64,000 nt of DNA from Monosporascus cannonballus. Its lineage: Eukaryota; Ascomycota; Sordariomycetes; Xylariales. The stretch is taken from positions 124,001-188,000 of the forward strand of contig QJNS01000098.1 of NCBI GenBank assembly GCA_004154925.1, in the 5' to 3' direction. The position numbers and the translations under genes are program-made. Below, piece after piece: positions 12,514 through 23,021 of this stretch. Position 1 is the stretch's first letter; every line of letters begins with the position of its first letter. The notes under the pieces were generated by a model, which was given only the letters and a program-made list of their open reading frames with translations, was not told where the DNA came from and ran no database searches.

Positions 12514-14201
12514 TCAGTTCCTCCACGTTCTTACCGCCTTATCCTTACCACCACTCGCGACGGTCCTCCCATCGGGCGACCAGTCAACCGCGTAGACCTC
12601 GTCTTCGTGCCCGGGAAGGTCTCTTGCTAGCTTGAAGTTATTGACGTTCCAAACTTCGACGTATTGTCAGTATAGAACTTCTGTTCATCTATTTGCTGGG
12701 GGCGTGGGATTATACCTTTTAAGGTGGTGTCTTTAGACCCCGTAACGAGTAATCTCGAGTCGGCCGAGAATTCGCAGGTGTATACAGGAGCGACGTGTCC
12801 CTGATTTGACGAGATTAATTAGATCGGCGTTCGTGTGGAAGGGATACAGACAAAATGGGAGTCTAAGGGACTTACTCTCAATGTACCTAAGAACTTTCCG
12901 TCCTGTGCGCTCCACAGTTTCGCATGATTATCCCATCCCGCACTGGCGATGAGTGTCGCATCCGGTGAGAATCGCACGCTGTTGACCTGGCGTTGGTGTC
13001 CTTGCAGACGGGCCACGGGCTTGGTACCTGCGTTTATCGGATCCCAGAGATACATGGTGAAATCGTCCGAGGCCGACACTAGGCGTTCAACAACCCTACC
13101 CTTGACCATCGCCGCCTTCTCGAACCGCTCCCTCGCCTTTTGCCTCTTGGCCTCAAACGAGGGCGGGGCGGAGTTGGTGTGGTCGAAGAGGCCCGTACGT
13201 AACGCGAAATCGGTCGACAGGGCGAGGCTGTTTATCCAATGCGCATGTAGCTTCAGGTTATGCACGAGCGTCCCCTTTTCAGCATCCCAGACTCGGACAG
13301 TCTTATCGTGTGACGCTGTGTAGATCTGGTTAGTGCCTCCCCACCGGACGCAAGTTACGCTTCCGGCATGGCCGCTCAACACGTGTTCCGTCCGGCCGGT
13401 GGCACGCACCCATATCCTAACCGTAGCGTCCTTGCTACAGCTGGCGAGTCTTGCTCCTTCCCCCGACTGCCATAGATGATACGGCTGCCAGGCGAGCATG
13501 AGGACAGGCTGGCTATGGCCTTTGAACTCTTTACCGGCAGGCTTGCCCGTTACCGGATCCCATATCCGTACAGTTCGGTCCATGCTGCATGTGGCAAGCC
13601 AGTCGCCGTCCGGGCTCCAGCTGACACCCAGAACCCAACCTGTATGTCCCTTTAACGTCCACTTCGGCGTCCCCGTCGCGATATCCCAGATGCGCGCGGT
13701 GTTGTCGCCGCTGCCCGTGGCGAGGTTATCGGAGGCGGGCGAGAACTGGGTACACAGGATCGGCTGACCGTGGCCGGGGATGCGGTGGGCCATGCGGGAG
13801 ACGGCCTGGACTTTGAAGATGGCCTGCTCCTCGGCCGTGACGGTCAGCGTGCTCTCGAACGGGTCGGCGATGCCATTGTTCCGCAGGAGCTCGAGGAAGT
13901 CGGAGGGGAACCCGGTGATGACGGCGTCGCTGCCGGGGACCTGTATCCGGAAGCGGTAGGGGACGAATTCTTCGCGGTCCCGCCCGAGCAGCGTGTTCAG
14001 CATCAGGGATATATTCTTCTCCGTCGCGTCGGCCACCGACACCTCGACCAGGTCCATCATCTGCTCCCCGTCCTTGTTGACGAAGCGGGCTCGGATCGAG
14101 CCGCTCTCCGTGGATGCGGGCGTCACATCTTGTTGCACTCGAGCCCGCTCGGCGACTTCTTTCTTTTGCCGCTTCGACGGCGGGGGAAGTACTGTCGCCA
14201 T
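12514..14201 (-). CDS. RSA4: Ribosome assembly protein 4 (notchless/NLE1)
   Basis: Three exons: 14201-12876, 12800-12716 and 12653-12514, with introns of 75 and 62 bp. Splicing gives 516 aa, close to yeast Rsa4. Residues ~30-120 form the NLE ubiquitin-like domain (RARFVNKDGEQ...), and the rest is a WD40 propeller with repeated GH...WD blades such as GSGDNTARIWD and CSMDRTVRIWD. Exons 2 and 3 supply the last blades (GHVAPVYTCEFSADSR, GSKDTTLK, VWNV, SGGKDKAVRTWRN) and were found by reading past the first donor. In the established pathway Rsa4 sits on the pre-60S particle and its UBL binds the AAA ATPase Rea1/midasin, which drives release of assembly factors. The N-terminus carries a short basic SKRQKKE motif. 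The ATG at 14201 is the natural start. The gene appears intact although it lies next to island 1. Confidence 0.96.
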
Positions 14202-14277
14202 GGGGTGCGGTTTTCTGTTGTATGGGGGCTCAAGTTGATGGTCGATTTAGAGACGTTATCACCAGAAAAATGTTGGC

Positions 14278-14452
14278 CTGATAAGATAAAGTTTCAAATG
14301 CAACTACTCCAATACATGCCACCAAGTGGGGGAGGGGTTCCCCTGCAACGGCAACTAAGAACTCAAGGGTCCAGTGCCCTTCCAATTATCGATAAAGCTA
14401 GCTTGACAGGCATATCAGATAATGTAATTATTTAATCTGATAAGATAAAGTT
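14278..14452. promoter_or_regulatory. Duplicated tandem-GATA sequence upstream of RSA4
   Basis: CTGATAAGATAAAGTT occurs twice in the same orientation, at about 14278-14293 and 14437-14452, with AGATAATG also nearby. Each copy holds two GATA cores, the site recognised by fungal GATA factors. It lies 80-250 bp upstream of the RSA4 start. Function is inferred only; the repeat could equally be a small duplication. Confidence 0.3.
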
Positions 14453-15417
14453 GTGTAACATATTTATTTATCAAGTGAATCATCAATGTGCTGTAACCCG
14501 GGAGCCCATTTGGGATGCGACTATGGGGTAGACTCTCACATTGATGGCTCAGAGTTAGCATCTCAGAAAGGTTTCACCAGCACAATTCAGACAGTTTAGA
14601 AGCCAACGGTATCGTATCCCTCGTGAGAGGACAGTTCTGTTCGCCCGGCAAAGAGACATCGGACCTACCAGGGCTACTTCCCTACGACTGAAGACCAATT
14701 ATTCAGCCTCTCTTATGATGATCTCAAAATCTCCCAATCGTCCCATTTACTGACTTCCTTGTACTTCTGTCCCCTGGTCGTCTGCACTGTAATCTCCAAG
14801 TCTCAATGCGAAACTGACCAGAATACCTTACTTTCAACGGCCGTGCTGCGGAGAGTTACAAACCAGGCCACATTAATTTTGACCTTCTATCGGCTAGAGA
14901 TATAGGGCATCGGCTTCACTGTATCCTCCTTGCGGACAACCAATCTGCGTCCCGCCTTCGGCTGTTGTATAACCGCCATGATTTGCAGCCCCTCTCTGGA
15001 CTTTAGTCGGCCCCTAGACATTACCGGTAATTGCTTGCCTGTGTCGTATAGTTGTCTAGGCGCATACAAGCTGCTTATCCTCTCTGAAAGCTAGATAACA
15101 TAGAGCCGAGTCTCATGTTGATGTCCCTGTCCCACTGGGTTTATAAGTTCCCCATCGCTGGTAAACATCTTTGTCGAATTCCTTATGATGATGGAATACC
15201 ATGCACCCTGACCAGGGAATCGCATGACCCAGTAGTTATCCTTTATAAACTCGTAGCAGAATCACGTATCTGGGACGAGTTCTAGCTGCCGTCGCTATCA
15301 TTGCGGCGGCTTCTGAACCTAGCAACATATCAAGAGTCGGGGGATCCAGCCCGCGGTGCAGATGTGTAAGCATCCCCTGACGATTTCGACTCAAGCGCAG
15401 GTTTAATTTCTAGTACA
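14453..15417. other. Intergenic, nothing recognised
   Basis: About 1 kb of normal composition between the RSA4 promoter and the oxidoreductase relic. Only short chance frames occur and no RNA gene was seen. Confidence 0.5.
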
Positions 15418-16825
15418 CGGGCCCGACGACCCATGCGGGCCATTTGGCTGCACTCTGGGACTCGTTGAATGCTTCTCTGGATGGCAAATTGATCAAGTCC
15501 GGCCGCATTGCCCAGTCATGCTACCCCCGCTCCGAGTTCGAACCCTCTCAATGTGATGAAATCCGAACGCTGTGTTCACAAGAAGATTTTCAAACCGCCC
15601 AGCCCTTGGACTGGCATATCCCGGGGGCTTAACTTGTGCCCCGGTCGACGGCAATGCTGGGGAACCTGTCGGCAGCTGTTCGCTGGGCCCGAACCCGTGA
15701 TCCGTGGTGAACGCCACGACTACCGACCACGTTCGAGCAGCCCTCAAGTTCGCCCTCGACTACGGGCTCGGTGCCGACCAGATCCTGGAGGCCGGCGTGC
15801 TGCTTGCGGACGGAAAGGTCGTGACCGCCAGCGCCTGCGAGAACGCCGACCTCTACCGCGCCCTGCGCGGGGGTAGGCCCGGTTACGGCATCACCTTAAG
15901 CTCGACAGTCAAGGCGTGCCCGAGCGTCGATGTCGTGGCTGTTCAACGCCTCTTGCTCTCGCTGCAGCTGAGAGCGCCGTCCTCGTCTGGTGCCAACACC
16001 TCGTCCTCGTCCATGCTCCTCAACGCATGGGCGACTATCCATCAAGCGCTCCCGGACCTCAACGGCGCCAGGTTTTGCCGGCGTGGGCTCCTTTGTGGTC
16101 GGGGCCGCGGGACTGCGATCTTACACGCACAAGATCTGGACGATCGGGAAGTCCATCGTGGAGGCGCGGGCGGCCTTCGGTCGACGCGCGGGGCACTACT
16201 CGCTCGTCTCGGAGATACCGTCTTGGTATCCAAGTCCTACGCATCCTTCCCGGACTATTGGGCCTTCTACGACGCCGGGTCCGCGGTCGGCGACCCGATG
16301 GGGAGCACTTTGGCCCTCACGTCGCGGCGCATGGACTGCGCGGCCGTCCCCGCTACGCTGGAGGCAGTGACCGGCGGCGGCGGCGGCCAGGAGAAGCAGG
16401 AGCAGGCCGCCGTGGTCGTCGCGCTGCCGTCGCCCTGCGGCGGACGTGTGTGCGAGGACCGCCGCGACCCCAACGCGGGCCTGCACCCCGCGTGGCGCAC
16501 ATCGGACTTCCTGACGCTCGTGGGCAAGGGCGTGCCGCCGGCGAACGCTACTAGCTCCTCCAGTCGGCGGGAGGTCATGGACGACCTGACGTACCGGGTC
16601 GGCGGCGCTGCTGAAGATGCTGACGCCCGGGACCGCGGGGTACATGAACGAGGGCGACCGGAACGATCCGGACTACGTCGAGACCTTTCTACGGTGGTCC
16701 TGATCACGAGCGCCATCTGGCGGCTGAGCGGAAGTACGACCCTTGTGATGTTTTCTACTATCTCACGGGCGTCGGGCCGAGGAATGGGTGGAGAGGCCTG
16801 ATGCGCCGCTGTGTCGAAGGGGTAG
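15418..16825 (+). pseudogene. Broken FAD-linked (berberine bridge-type) oxidoreductase
   Basis: Pieces of one family-typical protein appear in order but in different frames. An N-terminal piece (LWDSLNASLDGKLIKS, SCYP) is followed by VNATTTDHVRAALKFA, then the end of the FAD_binding_4 region (YGLGADQILEAG, ADLYRALRGGRPGYGIT), SFVVGAAGLRSYTHKIW, and the C-terminal BBE domain (MLTPGTAGYMNEGD, then RKYDPCDVFYYLTGVG). The expected glycine-rich FAD-binding core between LKFA and YGLGADQ is missing, an internal loss on the order of 100 residues. At least four frame changes are needed (near 15440, 15640, 16070 and 16690). It is G+C-rich, so RIP is not the cause. Such enzymes oxidise sugars or secondary metabolites; this copy cannot bind FAD normally. 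Confidence 0.8.
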
Positions 16826-17606
16826 GTATGTTCCTGGCGACGCATGAACGCTTAACTACATAGGCCCGTGGAGAAAAACCTTTCTAGGATGTTCCGATGC
16901 GATCGTGAGTGACAGTTGGGATACCAGCCGTCCGGTGTACTTAGCGGGCAGGTATCCCTACAGAGCCGCCCTGCTTTAAAGGGTCCATCGTTCGAGAAAT
17001 CAACGGAGTAGACAGGTGGACAGCACTGAATTACACTCCAACGGCGGCCGTCTGTGTTGGTAATGGGGCGTATTATTAATATATGTATCCGGCTTTGCGG
17101 AGCGGGTAGACCTTGTCCATGGGATTAGATCGATACGCATGCATGCTCGATTAGCCTCGCCCTCAGCCTAGGTTCTACTTCGTCAACGTTCGTCTAACCC
17201 CACCCCTTGTCCATCCAGGATATTAAATGTTTTGGTATGATGGTGGCTCCGGCTGCCCCCAGGTCACCTTCCTTCTAAGCAACTCCGTAAGCCTTACGGT
17301 CCTCCGCTCACTCTCGCGGAGTCTTCGTCAGCCTTAACCCAGCACATGCCGCAGAACCAAGCCGCCGCCGTCAATCTGTCTCGCCGCATGTGCCTCTATA
17401 AAATCTGGCAACAAACGGCTCCACTTACGGGGCCGCGGCAGGGCTATCCAGGACACAGGCAACTGTGCTGTAAAAAACAAGTGTTCCAAAGTATGTGTAG
17501 GGGCGCGTTTTTCGTTCGATGCCCCGGCAGCGCTATGGGGGGATAATTAGCCAGCTCGGGAGCTCCAAAATAAACGCGTTTGTTTCTCATGGGTCTAAGC
17601 CATCGA
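16826..17606. other. Intergenic between oxidoreductase relic and PEX2 3' end
   Basis: No supported gene. The 3' untranslated region of PEX2 should lie at its right side. The short frames here do not resemble known proteins. Confidence 0.5.
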
Positions 17607-19070
17607 TCAATCACTGAAATCGCCCTCGACGCCGTCCTCCTCTTCCTCATAGATCTCGGAGTCCGAATTCTCGCGACTGTCGGTGGCCAAACTCTCCGAC
17701 TTGTGGTCGCGGGTATCTGCCTCCGCGGCCGGCTCCCTCTTCTTCTCTTCCGCTGTCTCGCGAGAGGCGTTTTGCCGCTCATCGGCGAATCCGACGTGCT
17801 TTGTAGTAGACGGCGACGAGGAGGGGTCCTTGCTCAGCTTCTCCAGGACGTCGCCGCTCCAGGGCTTGCACTCCTTCACCAGCTCGCCGCACCGCAGGCA
17901 GGCCCAGCCCTCGCCCTCCTCCCGCTCCAGCCTCGTAGCGAGGCACACGTAGCAGTAGATGCAGGCGCAGGGTATCGTCTCGTAGGGGTTCGTGACGTCC
18001 GTCTGCGCGGACCCGACGACGCCGCTCGACGCGGCCGCGAGGACCTCGGTCTCGGACACGGCCGAGTTCTGGTCCTGGTAGCAGATGGCGCAGGTGCGCT
18101 CGGGCAGGAAGGCGTACTCGCCCCTCTTGCTCTCGCCGCCGCCGTCCCCCCCGACGTGGATGATCTCCTTCGTCTTCCTCCACGTGCGGCTGAGCCACCG
18201 CCGCCAGCGGTTGATCCCCACCAGCGGTAGGACGAAGAGCAGGAATTCCGTGAACGCGTGCCACACGAGCTGGCGGTTGAGGTACTCGAACGACACCTCC
18301 CTGCTGACCTGGCTGGTCGGCGGCGCTAGCCGCATCCTGAGCACCCGGTCTAGGAGTGTCCGATATCGTCCGTGTAGGAGGAATACGAGGAACGAGGCGA
18401 AGGCTGCGACGGAATGGGCCGTGGTGATCCTCGTGGTAAGAGCCGACAGCCGTCGCACCGTGGGCGAGGGTTCGTCGTATCCATTATCATGGTCTAGCAA
18501 CCAGTTCTCCCACTTAGTCCAGCCGTACTTGCCTCCGACCGTTATCAATCCGTACAGGCTCTTCTGCCACTTGCTCGGCGGCGCCAGGACGGGTCCGTTC
18601 CGCCGCGCGTCGGTGTACTTGAGGTTCTGGAGGGCGGCGCCGTAGGTCGCGTCGTGGTCCCAGACGGTGAGCTTGAAGAGGACGGCGCGCAGCGCGAGGA
18701 GGATCTCGGCGGACCAGTCGTCCCTGATGCTGTTGCCGCCGCCCCCGAGGTACTTGAAGGCCTCGCCGACCTGGTCGCGCAGCTGGCCCACGAGGTCCTC
18801 GTCCAGCAGCTCCGCGTCGACCTGGCCGACGCGGAACGCGGGCCGCGTGCCTCCGCCGCGGCCGCTCAGGCGCGACGACACCGCCTCCCACGCCGACAGC
18901 GACGCGCTGCCGGCGCGGTCCAGCGGGTACGGCAGCCGCGACGACACCGCCTGCGACCGGGCGCGCGTCGCCTCCCGCCGCGCCGAAAGCTGCGCCTGGG
19001 CCTCGCGCTCGCGGGCCTGCCGGCGCAGGGCGATGCGCTGTTGCGCTTGCGCGAAACTCGTGGAGCTCAT
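17607..19070 (-). CDS. PEX2: Peroxin-2, RING-type E3 of the peroxisomal import machinery
   Basis: Single exon, 487 aa, starting at an ATG followed by SSTSFAQAQQRIALRRQARE. The Pex2/Pex12 N-terminal domain covers roughly residues 80-300, with hydrophobic segments around 215-235 and 270-287 (HSVAAFASFLVFLLHG, FTEFLLFVLPLVGI). A RING finger follows: CAIC at 327-330, then PCACIYCYVC at 367-376 and CLRC at 391-394. The usual RING histidine is replaced in the CAC motif, which I recall as normal for fungal PEX2. The C-terminal ~80 residues are acidic and disordered. Pex2, Pex10 and Pex12 form the membrane complex that ubiquitinates the receptor Pex5 for recycling. The Podospora orthologue is known as car1. 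Confidence 0.95.
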   Translation of the reverse strand: MSSTSFAQAQQRIALRRQAREREAQAQLSARREATRARSQAVSSRLPYPLDRAGSASLSAWEAVSSRLSGRGGGTRPAFRVGQVDAELLDEDLVGQLRDQVGEAFKYLGGGGNSIRDDWSAEILLALRAVLFKLTVWDHDATYGAALQNLKYTDARRNGPVLAPPSKWQKSLYGLITVGGKYGWTKWENWLLDHDNGYDEPSPTVRRLSALTTRITTAHSVAAFASFLVFLLHGRYRTLLDRVLRMRLAPPTSQVSREVSFEYLNRQLVWHAFTEFLLFVLPLVGINRWRRWLSRTWRKTKEIIHVGGDGGGESKRGEYAFLPERTCAICYQDQNSAVSETEVLAAASSGVVGSAQTDVTNPYETIPCACIYCYVCLATRLEREEGEGWACLRCGELVKECKPWSGDVLEKLSKDPSSSPSTTKHVGFADERQNASRETAEEKKREPAAEADTRDHKSESLATDSRENSDSEIYEEEEDGVEGDFSD

Positions 19071-19672
19071 CGGAGGAGCGATGGGTTCATCGTCGTCGGT
19101 AAGGGACTTTGGGTAGGAGTCGTGCGAGTCGTCGTAGTTCCGCCCCGTTCACATTCTTCGTTCACCGCGCGTCGTTCTAGTGTGACGTCGGATAAAGCTC
19201 GATCGATACCTTTCTGTTGTAGTTGAGTTTAGGGGAAAGTCAATATACCGGAAGATGCCGAGCCGAGGTTGCGGGTCAATTGGTGCATGGGCCCATAGAC
19301 CCCTGCTGTATGTACTTGTACAGTACGTATTGTCATGACTTGGTACTTGCTGCTGGTTCTCCACCTTACTGTTATGGAGCCAACTTTCTAGCTTCGACTT
19401 CGTTCGATCGCTAGCTTGGGTGGACAAGAAATATAACGCTCGTGAATAATGTCAGAAGCATCTCCGGCCTTCCCACAGAGCGGCCAGCTCGACTGGCCAA
19501 CGCTGCCATTGACCCCTTAACTGTTCACGCTAGCCTTGCGATCTTCTCCTCCATTCCCTTCCCACCCGGTGGACAAGTTGAGCTGACCAATTCTCTTTCG
19601 CGCCTCAAAGGTTGCTCATCATAGAGCAATGTCCTCTGGTTCGGCCTAGGTGTCCGACATATTGTCAAGTGT
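19071..19672. other. Divergent intergenic region PEX2 / fungal-specific gene
   Basis: About 0.6 kb between the PEX2 start (minus) and the next plus-strand frame. It must contain the PEX2 promoter. No element could be singled out. Confidence 0.45.
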
Positions 19673-20984
19673 ATGTCGGACTCGGAGCCTGGTGCACTTT
19701 GCGTTGCAGTTTGTGCTGCTCTTGCCACTCTGTTCTCATCCTCACGGGATGCCGCCGAAATCCTAAGAGAGTTGTGTTTCCTTCGGGGAGCAGACCGGCG
19801 TGACCAGCAATGTGTGCCATCAATTGAGCAATGGCAGCGTCTCATCGAGACCTGCGCTGGCTCTTTGGGCGCCTCAAAATTTCAAAAACACTACGAGGGC
19901 TTTTCCAGGCTTCTTGAACCCCCCGACGACCACCCCCTTCGAAGACCCGCCGCAGCAAAAACCCTGGCTACAGCTCTGGCTGCTCTTGGCAACATTTCAA
20001 CGGGACGAACCGTTGGCACTTCATTCTCTGGTAGATTGGAGTGTGCCTGGCTAGCAGCGGTTGCTGAATGTCTTCTTTGCACTCCTATTGCGATTCAAGA
20101 TGAGAATTGGAATGTACTTTACCAGTCGAGTGGATCACATGAACGACGACCTAAATCTGTCTTCATCCGCTGTCTTACCAATGTCGCAGAATGCAACTTG
20201 ATTCGAAGCACATTCCTCATTTCCCCGGGTGAGCAGTTAATCCACCCGCTCGCGCCGGACAAGGTTACCGCGACAGTACATTGTCCCGGCAGCTGGGCTA
20301 GTCTCGTAACGGACACGTTTGGATCAACCGTCCTTCATATCGAGTTTAGGAAACATTTCAATGCGTTACTCATCGCGGTAGCAATAGATGCGGAGACTTA
20401 CTACTCTGGAGAAAGCAGTGATCAGCATTGTATTCCAAGGTCGGATGGCTGCGGTCCGGAGCCGCCCTGATTCACCACATGATGCCTTGCGCACCCAAGC
20501 AATATATGGACACATAGCCCGTCAAGACAGACTATACAGTTTCATAACGGACATAATCCCAAATCCCGCGACAATCGGGCACTGTGCTCTCGAGCCTCTG
20601 GATAATTGGCACAATCGCGCCGCATTAGTGGTTGAAGAGACCACTTCGCCAACCAATCTTGCAGCTTCATACCGTGATGTGTCTACCTCCGGGTTTCCTC
20701 AGTGGCTTGGTCTGGCATGCTTGAGAGATGTACTTAAAAATTTCTTGAGGTGGTCGTGCGTCTCAACTTGCCGTGAATACGTCTGGTTGGGACCAAAGAA
20801 ATATCGCGTAGACGTCTCCCTCGAGAGTCACAAGGGCTCTTTTCATTCGCGTTCCTGGACAGCGCTCTATCTCTCTCGATCTGGACCAGACATGGAAATT
20901 CGTACATATCGTCCCGGAAACGAATCGTCCATGATGTTGGCCGTGGAAATGGGATACAAAATATTACGACTCTGTGGAGCCTAA
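19673..20984 (+). pseudogene. Fungal-specific conserved protein of unknown function, frame broken
   Basis: A long frame from ATG 19673 to 20470 carries motifs typical of a large Sordariomycete family of unknown function: SIEQWQRLIETCAGSLGAS, HYEGFSRLL, then SGRLECAWLAAVAECLL followed by DENWNVLYQS. The reading frame changes between about 20390 and 20470 and continues to 20984 in another frame (LLKNFLRW-like region, CREYVWLG). No convincing intron fits the change, so I treat it as frameshifted, although an unusual intron is possible. No signal peptide or membrane span is visible. It lies head-to-tail with the damaged zinc-finger gene that follows. Confidence 0.5.
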
Positions 20985-21168
20985 ACAGGGTCTAATAATT
21001 GGCCGGTTGAACAACTGTACACGGTGCTTGATTCAGATATGCTTACGCGCATGTGAATTTACAGGAGACTCATGCAGCCTTTGCTGGCATGGTTCTCTTA
21101 CAACCTACGCCAGCGTTGGGCAAAAGCAAGGAGACTGCTTGAACTTCAGCGTGTCGGAGACCGGACAT

Positions 21169-22627
21169 ATGGAATCTTCGGGTCAACTCCACCAAATATC
21201 CGACAATGTTGCCAGTTGTCTTCGCTCATTTGAAAGGCTTCCTGCGCTGCTCAAATCTATTAACAGCATTTCGAGGCAAACGCAACCGTCAATGGTTGAG
21301 GATGAGCTTGCGAAATTCAGAAAATGCTCAGGCAGTTCCAGACCGCTCTGTTCCGAGAGCTCTGTTGATCACCTCTTTCCATCTGTGCCAAATTTTCACA
21401 CATATTTTGCTGCCGGACTCCTCAAATCTCTGACCGAGTCACTTGATAATGGTATGCCTCTAGTTCTTTTCAATATGCCCCTTTCAAACACTCACAGAGC
21501 CCCTAGCGTAATGTCGCCAATACCGCTCTCGGCTATCTCCTTTCTGCATCCCGGAAAGAATATCTAACAACGCCTAGCTACTTCTATCATCCTTAGAGAG
21601 AACGCTTCGGGGTTATCAACATGCGAAGATGCCCCCGAAAGAGAGGTAGGGAAAGAGCTCGACAGCTACGACGACTCATCAACGAACACTTCTATGTTAG
21701 ACCGAATCGTTTCCCAGATTGCGGACATAGTCACCAGCTTACTCTCAACTGACACCTCCTCCTAGGAGGAGTTTGATATGAAGCATGTCTGCGACAAATT
21801 TCCCCAAGGCGGATGGGCTACTGCTAGCCGGCTTGCCAAGGCAAATTCTCGTCGACTTCAGCATTTCAAGTTCATGCAAAGTGTGGCACCGCAAGATTGC
21901 TCATGGTCTGGATTTCGGCGGAGACCGGGAAGAGATCGACGGACGTAGAGTTGCTGCATCTCCAAGTCCTCAAAGTACAAGCATTGCTGCTTCCGTAAAA
22001 CCTATGGCCGACACAATAGGCGAATCTAGCAGTTATTCATCCATGAGGTAGCCCCAAGCGACTCTCGAAGTTGTCCCATTTCCATTAATACCAAAGCAGT
22101 CAGATAAAGGATATCTCGAATGCCCATTTTGTTTCATGATGATTATGGGTTCTATGACATCGGGGAAGTGGAAGTAAGTTGGGGTTTCTGCCGCTACTGT
22201 GTGTCCGCTAGGCTTCTCTAACAAGCTTAACTCAGAAAACATATCGTTAAAGACCTTCAGCCTTACGTATGCCTCTGGGAGGACTGCTTAACTCCAGACC
22301 GAGAGTTTCGAAGCTTTCCAAGCCGCCATCAATGGAGGGAACACGTTCTGCAGACGCACTTCAAAACATGGCAATGCCCTGCTGGATGCCAAGAAGCATT
22401 TCAGTCGGTATCTGGGTTTCGACAGCACATGCATCAGTCTCATCTTTATGAAGTGGATGCCCCAGGGCAACTTGACTGTGTCGCAAATTTGAGTGAGCGA
22501 CCAATGACCCTCAGTACTGATTGCCCCCTCTGCCTGCAGCCTATCAAGTCTGTCAGAGTCTATATACGTACGACAGGTTGGACGGCACCTACTGGATGTG
22601 GCGCTATTTGCGCTTCCAAAGATATGA
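21169..22627 (+). pseudogene. C2H2 zinc-finger protein of a fungal-specific family, decayed
   Basis: Order of recognisable parts: an N-terminal helical region (NVASCLRSFERLPALL, EDELAKFRK), an acidic stretch (LDRIVSQIADIVTSLL), FDMKHVCDKFP plus ANSRRLQHFKF, AHGLDFGGD, then the C-terminal zinc-finger block: ECPFCFMMI, an intron 22174-22235 (GTAAGT...CTCAG) that restores KKHIVKDLQPYVC, C2H2 fingers ending HQWREHVLQTH and FRQHMHQSH, and finally RHLLDVALFALPKI. Lesions: in-frame TAG at 21763-21765, a frame change near 21870, TAG at 22049-22051, and a TACGTACG tandem duplication at 22565-22572 that breaks the last segment. The family is widespread in fungi, often annotated as acuF-like or C2H2 hypothetical, and is of unknown function. 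Confidence 0.7.
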
Positions 22628-22790
22628 ACGAACATGAAAGACAATGTAGAATGCGCCTACGCGTTCAGGGCCCCACATCTTATGCGTTGGCGGTTCCTTC
22701 GCCGAAGGGTGAAAACGAGGGGCCGTCATTGGGCTCGCTTGACCCCGGACTCCGCGCCACGATCGATCAAGGAGGTCAACGCTGCCAAGG

Positions 22791-23021
22791 TTACATCAGG
22801 ATCAAGTGATCTAGCCAATATATGATTATGCCGAGGGCAGCATACGCGAAGAACAGACTGGCAGCAACACCAACAGTAACACCTACCTCAACCTCGTCAT
22901 AGAACGTGAGCTTGTGGGTAAAGATCAGGATGGCGGCGACAGTGTGGATGATAATGGATGCAATAAAGCAGCCTATGGTACCCCAGAAGAGGACGTTTTC
23001 CCGATAAGGGTTGGCCTTCTG
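22791..23021 (-). pseudogene. Fragment of a two-helix membrane protein
   Basis: Read on the minus strand, an open segment gives ANPYRENVLFWGTIGCFIAS, IIIHTVAAILIF, then HKLTFYDEVEVGVTV and AASLFFAYAALGIIIYWL, ending in TAA at 22791-22793. Two strong hydrophobic helices flank a short polar loop. An AG just before the segment could be a 3' splice site, so this could be the last exon of a gene. No intact upstream exon was found, so a remnant is more likely. Family not recognised. Confidence 0.4.
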
